Shown here piece after piece: positions 6,501-9,283 of a DNA stretch of 9,283 bases. The notes under the pieces were generated by a model that was not told where the DNA came from, made no database searches, and saw nothing but the letters and a program-made list of their open reading frames with translations. Positions within the stretch are counted from its first letter, which is position 1. Each line of letters starts with the position of its first letter. This DNA comes from Saprospiraceae bacterium (GTDB taxonomy: Bacteria > Bacteroidota > Bacteroidia > Chitinophagales > Saprospiraceae). The stretch is from positions 1 through 9,283 of the forward strand of contig JAHDBO010000063.1 in NCBI GenBank assembly GCA_020630355.1. Reading direction: 5' to 3'. The position numbers and the translations under genes are program-made.

Positions 6501-9133
6501 TCTTTATCAACCACAATAAAACCCAAGTCTGAATTCTTATCCATATCCAAACGCTTGCTTCCATATTTATTTTTTGGGATGGCAACCCCTGCATAAGCAC
6601 TGAAAGGATGATATTTCATAGAAAAATTATCTGTGCTAAAATCGCCTCCTTTTTCAAAAGCCCTTGTTTTGAAATTGGCACGCAGCATACCAGGGGCAGA
6701 TTTATTATTATTGAGTTTCAAATCTAAACTCGCACTGCCTTGGTCATTGACACTCGCATCAAAGATGGTCTTTGGTTCAGAATCGAAAGAACGGGCAGGG
6801 TCATCAAACACAAAATCCTTGTATTGCTTGAATTGGGTTGTCGTAGCATTAAACTGCACCTCCACTTTTGCTTTTAGGTTACGGGCTGGAGCACCGTGCA
6901 GCCAATTGACTTGTAGGTTTCCTTTGATATTTTGATCTTCAGCGGTCAACTCTTCTTTTCCGAAGTCCAAATTGATTTTCAAACGGTTGGGTTTGACCGT
7001 TTCTATTTTTAGATATTTGGTAAAAACTGCTCCGCCTACTTTGGCTTTCGCCGTCCAGTTGCCCGTGGGAGCATCGCTGGTCGTTGCAGTCGAAAAGTTG
7101 TAAACATTATTGACGTTTTGCGTTTTAGTCGTGCTAAACTGCTGTTGACCTTTTGGGTCAATCAACTCGAAAGAGACAGGATGATTGGGAGGGAGTTTCC
7201 CCGTTTTATCTTCTAGGACGAAATTTAGGTGCAAGGTGTCGCCTGGCCGCCATACACCACGCTCCCCGTACAGAAAACCCTTGATGCCCTTCTGTGTCCT
7301 AGCACCAGAGACATCAAAGCGGCTCAAAGACAAAGCGTTGCCATCCTGCAAGCGCAAATAACCTTTATCGTTCCCTCTTTTTGCGATTAAGAAGAAGGCC
7401 TCTTTAGTTCCATCAAAGTTCGCTGTTCCATCCGTAGCCGTCTTAGTAGAAACAATGGATTGTTGTTGGTAATCATATAGTTCTAAATCCACTCCAGCGA
7501 GTGGCGCTGCTGTCCTCAAATCGGTCACTGCTACGAAGAGCGAACCGTCCTTTCCTTCTTTGGCAACCAATCCCAGATTAGAAGGGATGACATTTCTAGC
7601 AATAAAACGGTCCTGATTATAGTAAGCAGGTTTACACGGGTCGTCTCGATGTCCGTATTGGTAACCCGAATAGTACCCATTGATACCATAATACCCTCCC
7701 ATAATCGTTGTGAAACGACCATCCTCATTTTCCGTAAAGGAAGTCAAACTACTGGCCACTTGACCATTGTCACCACAAAAGTAAGTGGAATAGCCTGGCC
7801 TAAAACCGATTCTCACTTGGTAAAACGCGTTGGGGTCAGCATCTACCAGTTTACTCAAATCTAGTGCATAGCGGTTCCAAGCGTTCGCACCTGCCCTGGG
7901 GTTTAGATTCTGTAATGGGATTTTCTTTTGTTTGATAATGCGCCCGACCCGCTCCAAGCTACGGCTACCGTCCAACTGATTGGCTTGTAGGAACTGTAGG
8001 GTATTGTTGGCAAATATTTTAAATATTTCAACATCCACATAATTCAAATTCACTGCTTCAAAGGGAAATATCAAGCCATCGGAGGCTGGCATAATGACGC
8101 CTTTTCCTGCCAAGCGAACCTCTGGCTTCACTTCCTCAAAGGTCAATTCGTAGATAGCTGGCGTTCCTAGCTTATTTTTATTGATATTGCGAATGGATTT
8201 GCTGACGCTTATCTTTCGAGTCCCCCCAATTCTCGAAGCAGGATACACCCGTACTTGACTACCGTCCACATCATAGCGCAACTTACCTTTGTGGCCACTA
8301 ATCGTAATCAATCCCTTCAAGTCTTGGCTGCTAGAAATAGGGTCAGAAAAGCTCAACAAAATATGCTGACCGCCGTCTTGGTCAATACGAGCATCTAGCA
8401 ATTTAAAATCTCCTAGAGCAGGGATTTCTACGGTCTTACTCCCACTTTCGTCCACATCCACAGCATCGCCGTCCCAGTTTAGCTTGACCTCAGAAGCCGC
8501 ACTGCCCCGACTTATTCCACCGATGACAAACTCGTGTACTTTGGCCGCACCATTGTGCTGCCAATCAATATCGAGTTTATTTCCGTTTTGCTTGGCATTC
8601 AAAAGCGCTTCTACTTTTTTCGAGTCTGCTACATCGGCGGTATATATCTTTCCACTGATTTGCTGTTTTTTGAGGTCGTTATCCACACTTTCAACACTGG
8701 ACACAACGACTTCAAAATGCTGTTCTCTGGTTTGGAAGCCGAATTCAAAGACCTGTGCATCGTCAGGAAGCCCTTCAAATAATTTGGTCAACTTGACCTT
8801 TCCAATATACGATTGGTTGGAAGGTAAGTATTCGCTAGGCTCAAATACAATCGTGCGGTCATTTTGCCAAGTGGCTGTCCCAGAAATACTAGGACTGAAA
8901 CTGATTACATTTTTATCAACGGTACTTCCCACGGCATCAGCAGCAACGACCGATGATGTAAAATTGACCTGTACGGCCTCTGTTCGAGAGATGGCGCCAG
9001 AAGTATAAGCATTGATATAATTGCTCATGCTCGGCGTCATCGCTGTTGGGGCTTTCTTTTTACAGGAAGGCAAAATAAGTGCGAATGCCATTATCGTGAG
9101 TACCACATAACGGATGGTGACAACATTGGTCAT
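3554..9133 (-). CDS. Alpha-2-macroglobulin family lipoprotein with intact CIEQ thioester (YfhM/ECAM-like)
   Basis: A very large predicted cell-envelope lipoprotein of the bacterial alpha-2-macroglobulin family, thought to trap foreign proteases through a bait-triggered thioester. A signal peptide with lipobox LPSC places the lipidated cysteine at residue 24; CKKK follows, with no acidic surface-export signal, so a periplasm-facing location is likely. Domains in order: an Ig-like/MG1-type N-terminus (about 45-130), further MG domains, an MG2 domain with VWRPGD (W628-D632), a bait-region domain (about 985-1130, with VVDEG around D1117), a basic linker (G1167-F1184, KKK at 1174-1176), the A2M core (about 1190-1280, SVRTMVV around M1218), a thioester domain with GCIEQ (C1398, Q1401), and a C-terminal bMG10-like domain (about 1720-1859). 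Likely disulfide candidates are C453/C500 and C949/C956. E. coli YfhM has about 1650 residues; near 1850 is normal for Bacteroidota. The start is supported by the lipoprotein signal; no Shine-Dalgarno is seen. No downstream gene shares its transcript. The protease-trap role is known for the family, not shown here. Confidence 0.95.
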   Translation of the reverse strand: MTNVVTIRYVVLTIMAFALILPSCKKKAPTAMTPSMSNYINAYTSGAISRTEAVQVNFTSSVVAADAVGSTVDKNVISFSPSISGTATWQNDRTIVFEPSEYLPSNQSYIGKVKLTKLFEGLPDDAQVFEFGFQTREQHFEVVVSSVESVDNDLKKQQISGKIYTADVADSKKVEALLNAKQNGNKLDIDWQHNGAAKVHEFVIGGISRGSAASEVKLNWDGDAVDVDESGSKTVEIPALGDFKLLDARIDQDGGQHILLSFSDPISSSQDLKGLITISGHKGKLRYDVDGSQVRVYPASRIGGTRKISVSKSIRNINKNKLGTPAIYELTFEEVKPEVRLAGKGVIMPASDGLIFPFEAVNLNYVDVEIFKIFANNTLQFLQANQLDGSRSLERVGRIIKQKKIPLQNLNPRAGANAWNRYALDLSKLVDADPNAFYQVRIGFRPGYSTYFCGDNGQVASSLTSFTENEDGRFTTIMGGYYGINGYYSGYQYGHRDDPCKPAYYNQDRFIARNVIPSNLGLVAKEGKDGSLFVAVTDLRTAAPLAGVDLELYDYQQQSIVSTKTATDGTANFDGTKEAFFLIAKRGNDKGYLRLQDGNALSLSRFDVSGARTQKGIKGFLYGERGVWRPGDTLHLNFVLEDKTGKLPPNHPVSFELIDPKGQQQFSTTKTQNVNNVYNFSTATTSDAPTGNWTAKAKVGGAVFTKYLKIETVKPNRLKINLDFGKEELTAEDQNIKGNLQVNWLHGAPARNLKAKVEVQFNATTTQFKQYKDFVFDDPARSFDSEPKTIFDASVNDQGSASLDLKLNNNKSAPGMLRANFKTRAFEKGGDFSTDNFSMKYHPFSAYAGVAIPKNKYGSKRLDMDKNSDLGFIVVDKDGKPLRNRNINVGLYRVDWRWWWDSSRDNVTSFNSTTHYGSKQKATITTNSKGEASWTLKVEDWGRYLVRACDNATGHCSGDYFYAGYPWYGDDDNNRKAAAMLNFNANKEKYNVGETVALNIPVSEVSKGLLTIENGTKVLESRWFEADKGDFTLRVKASKNWAPNVYAHVTLMQPHAQTENDLPIRMYGVIPIQVEDPETRLQPEIKMAEELKPEQEFTVEVKEKSGQPMAYTVAVVDEGLLDLTRFKTPNPWTTFYAREALGVKTWDIYDYVLGAYGGDLERILSIGGDGVAVKKKGAEKANRFKPVVKHLGPFYLKKGQKAKHKIQMPNYIGSVRTMVVASNKGAYGSSEKTTPVKKPLMVLATLPRVLGPGERLQLPVNVFAMDRKVKDVTISVESNGFVDIMGSNTQVVNFSKPGDQMVNFDLNVKENLGIAKFTIKAQGGGEVSTQEIELDVRNPNPFITNVESAVVEAGQSWEQSFEPVGMYGTNTGVLEVSNIPPIDLGRRLNYLIRYPHGCIEQTTSSGFPQLYVDKLIELDESQKKKIPENIRATINRLRKFQTDEGGFGYWPGDNNANEWGSNYAGHFMLEAKQLGYTLPDNMVARWAKYQKRVANSWQDKKGGIQDHGNYWGHQLMQAYRLYTLALAKEPALGAMNRMRTLKNLSEVAKWRLAAAYALVGKPEIAGQLTNALSTKVDPYQELSGSYGSEVRDMAMILETLGAMKDQQKAGLVTRDLSKALSSQRWMSTQTTAYALLAIGKFVGESQVGKQFKFAYKAGNGKWMQAGSDRPMMQIEIPLDEKGVRNVSVKNENGSLLYASVILTGQPLVGQETDKEDNLKMNIQYTDMKGNKIDPSRIEQGVDFIAEVTVTNPGQRGMDYDEMALEQVFPSGWEIHNARMDNVQGFSNTHRPEYQDIRDDRVYTYFDIIRNNSHTYRVQLNAAYQGRYYLPTTYCSAMYDNTITARKSGQWVEVVAPENL

Positions 9134-9283
9134 CTTTTTTGGTTTTTATATTTGAATGTATCTTGATTGAATGTAATACTCTGTCTCAAGATAGATTCTG
9201 TGAAAAAAGGGTCAGCTTATTTGAGGGCGTTTTCCAGTTATAATATTAACGAAAAACTAGGAATAATTTGTTTTAGTAGCTTT
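9134..9283 (-). promoter_or_regulatory. Upstream region of the macroglobulin gene, with a 9-bp direct repeat
   Basis: The leader next to the ATG is A-rich (CCAAAAAAG before the start on the minus strand). TTGAATGTA occurs twice on the plus strand (9152-9160 and 9167-9175), 15 bp apart start to start. I looked for TTTG-N17-21-TAnnTTTG on the minus strand and found only partial -7 matches (for example TACATTCA, and TAGTTTTT at 9259-9252) with no partner -33 element. The promoter is therefore unassigned and may lie beyond the right edge. Confidence 0.35.

Noticed and set aside
8484..9008. Plus-strand open frame of 174 codons
   Set aside because: It lies wholly within the macroglobulin gene on the opposite strand, and its product has no recognisable motif or family signature.
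9252..9259. TAGTTTTT as a -7 element for the macroglobulin gene
   Set aside because: One mismatch to TAnnTTTG and no TTTG or TTG at the right spacing upstream.

Overview
The window reads as chromosomal DNA from a member of the Bacteroidota, probably something like the Saprospiria. Three things point there. One large secreted protein ends in a type IX secretion (T9SS type A) sorting domain. The best promoter matches the Bacteroidota TTTG-N19-TAnnTTTG form. The two complete genes start after A-rich leaders with no Shine-Dalgarno sequence. The family-level placement is inference from protein style only.

Layout, left to right. Bases 1-104 carry the last 33 codons of a plus-strand gene whose tail resembles the C-terminus of the small HsdR N-terminal-domain (HSDR_N_2 type) proteins. 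It converges on a minus-strand gene at 195-3203, and a minus-strand intrinsic terminator (137-172) lies between them. The 195-3203 gene encodes a 1002-residue secreted M43 (pappalysin/cytophagalysin-type) zinc metalloprotease: signal peptide, candidate Cys prosegment, HEIGHxxGxxH catalytic domain, Calx-beta-like domain, MAM/jelly-roll-like domain, an unassigned module, an FN3-like domain and a T9SS sorting domain. A 350-bp intergenic region (3204-3553) follows. It holds the protease promoter, an approximately 145-nt leader with repeats, two small dyads built from the same heptamer (CAATACA/TGTATTG), and a very strong terminator with a perfect 16-bp stem. That terminator ends the second minus-strand gene, 3554-9133, which encodes an 1859-residue alpha-2-macroglobulin lipoprotein with an intact CIEQ thioester motif. 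Bases 9134-9283 are the upstream region of that gene, with a short direct repeat and no convincing promoter.

The two main genes lie in the same direction but are separated by a strong terminator and a separate promoter, so they look like two transcription units, not an operon. One product is an exported protease and the other belongs to a family of protease-trapping cell-envelope proteins. A functional link is possible but unproven. I see no RNA gene, mobile element, CRISPR array or clear sign of a new multi-gene system. The points most worth a second look are the heptamer dyads around the protease promoter, the separation of the macroglobulin gene from a downstream pbpC, and the unassigned parts of the two large proteins.
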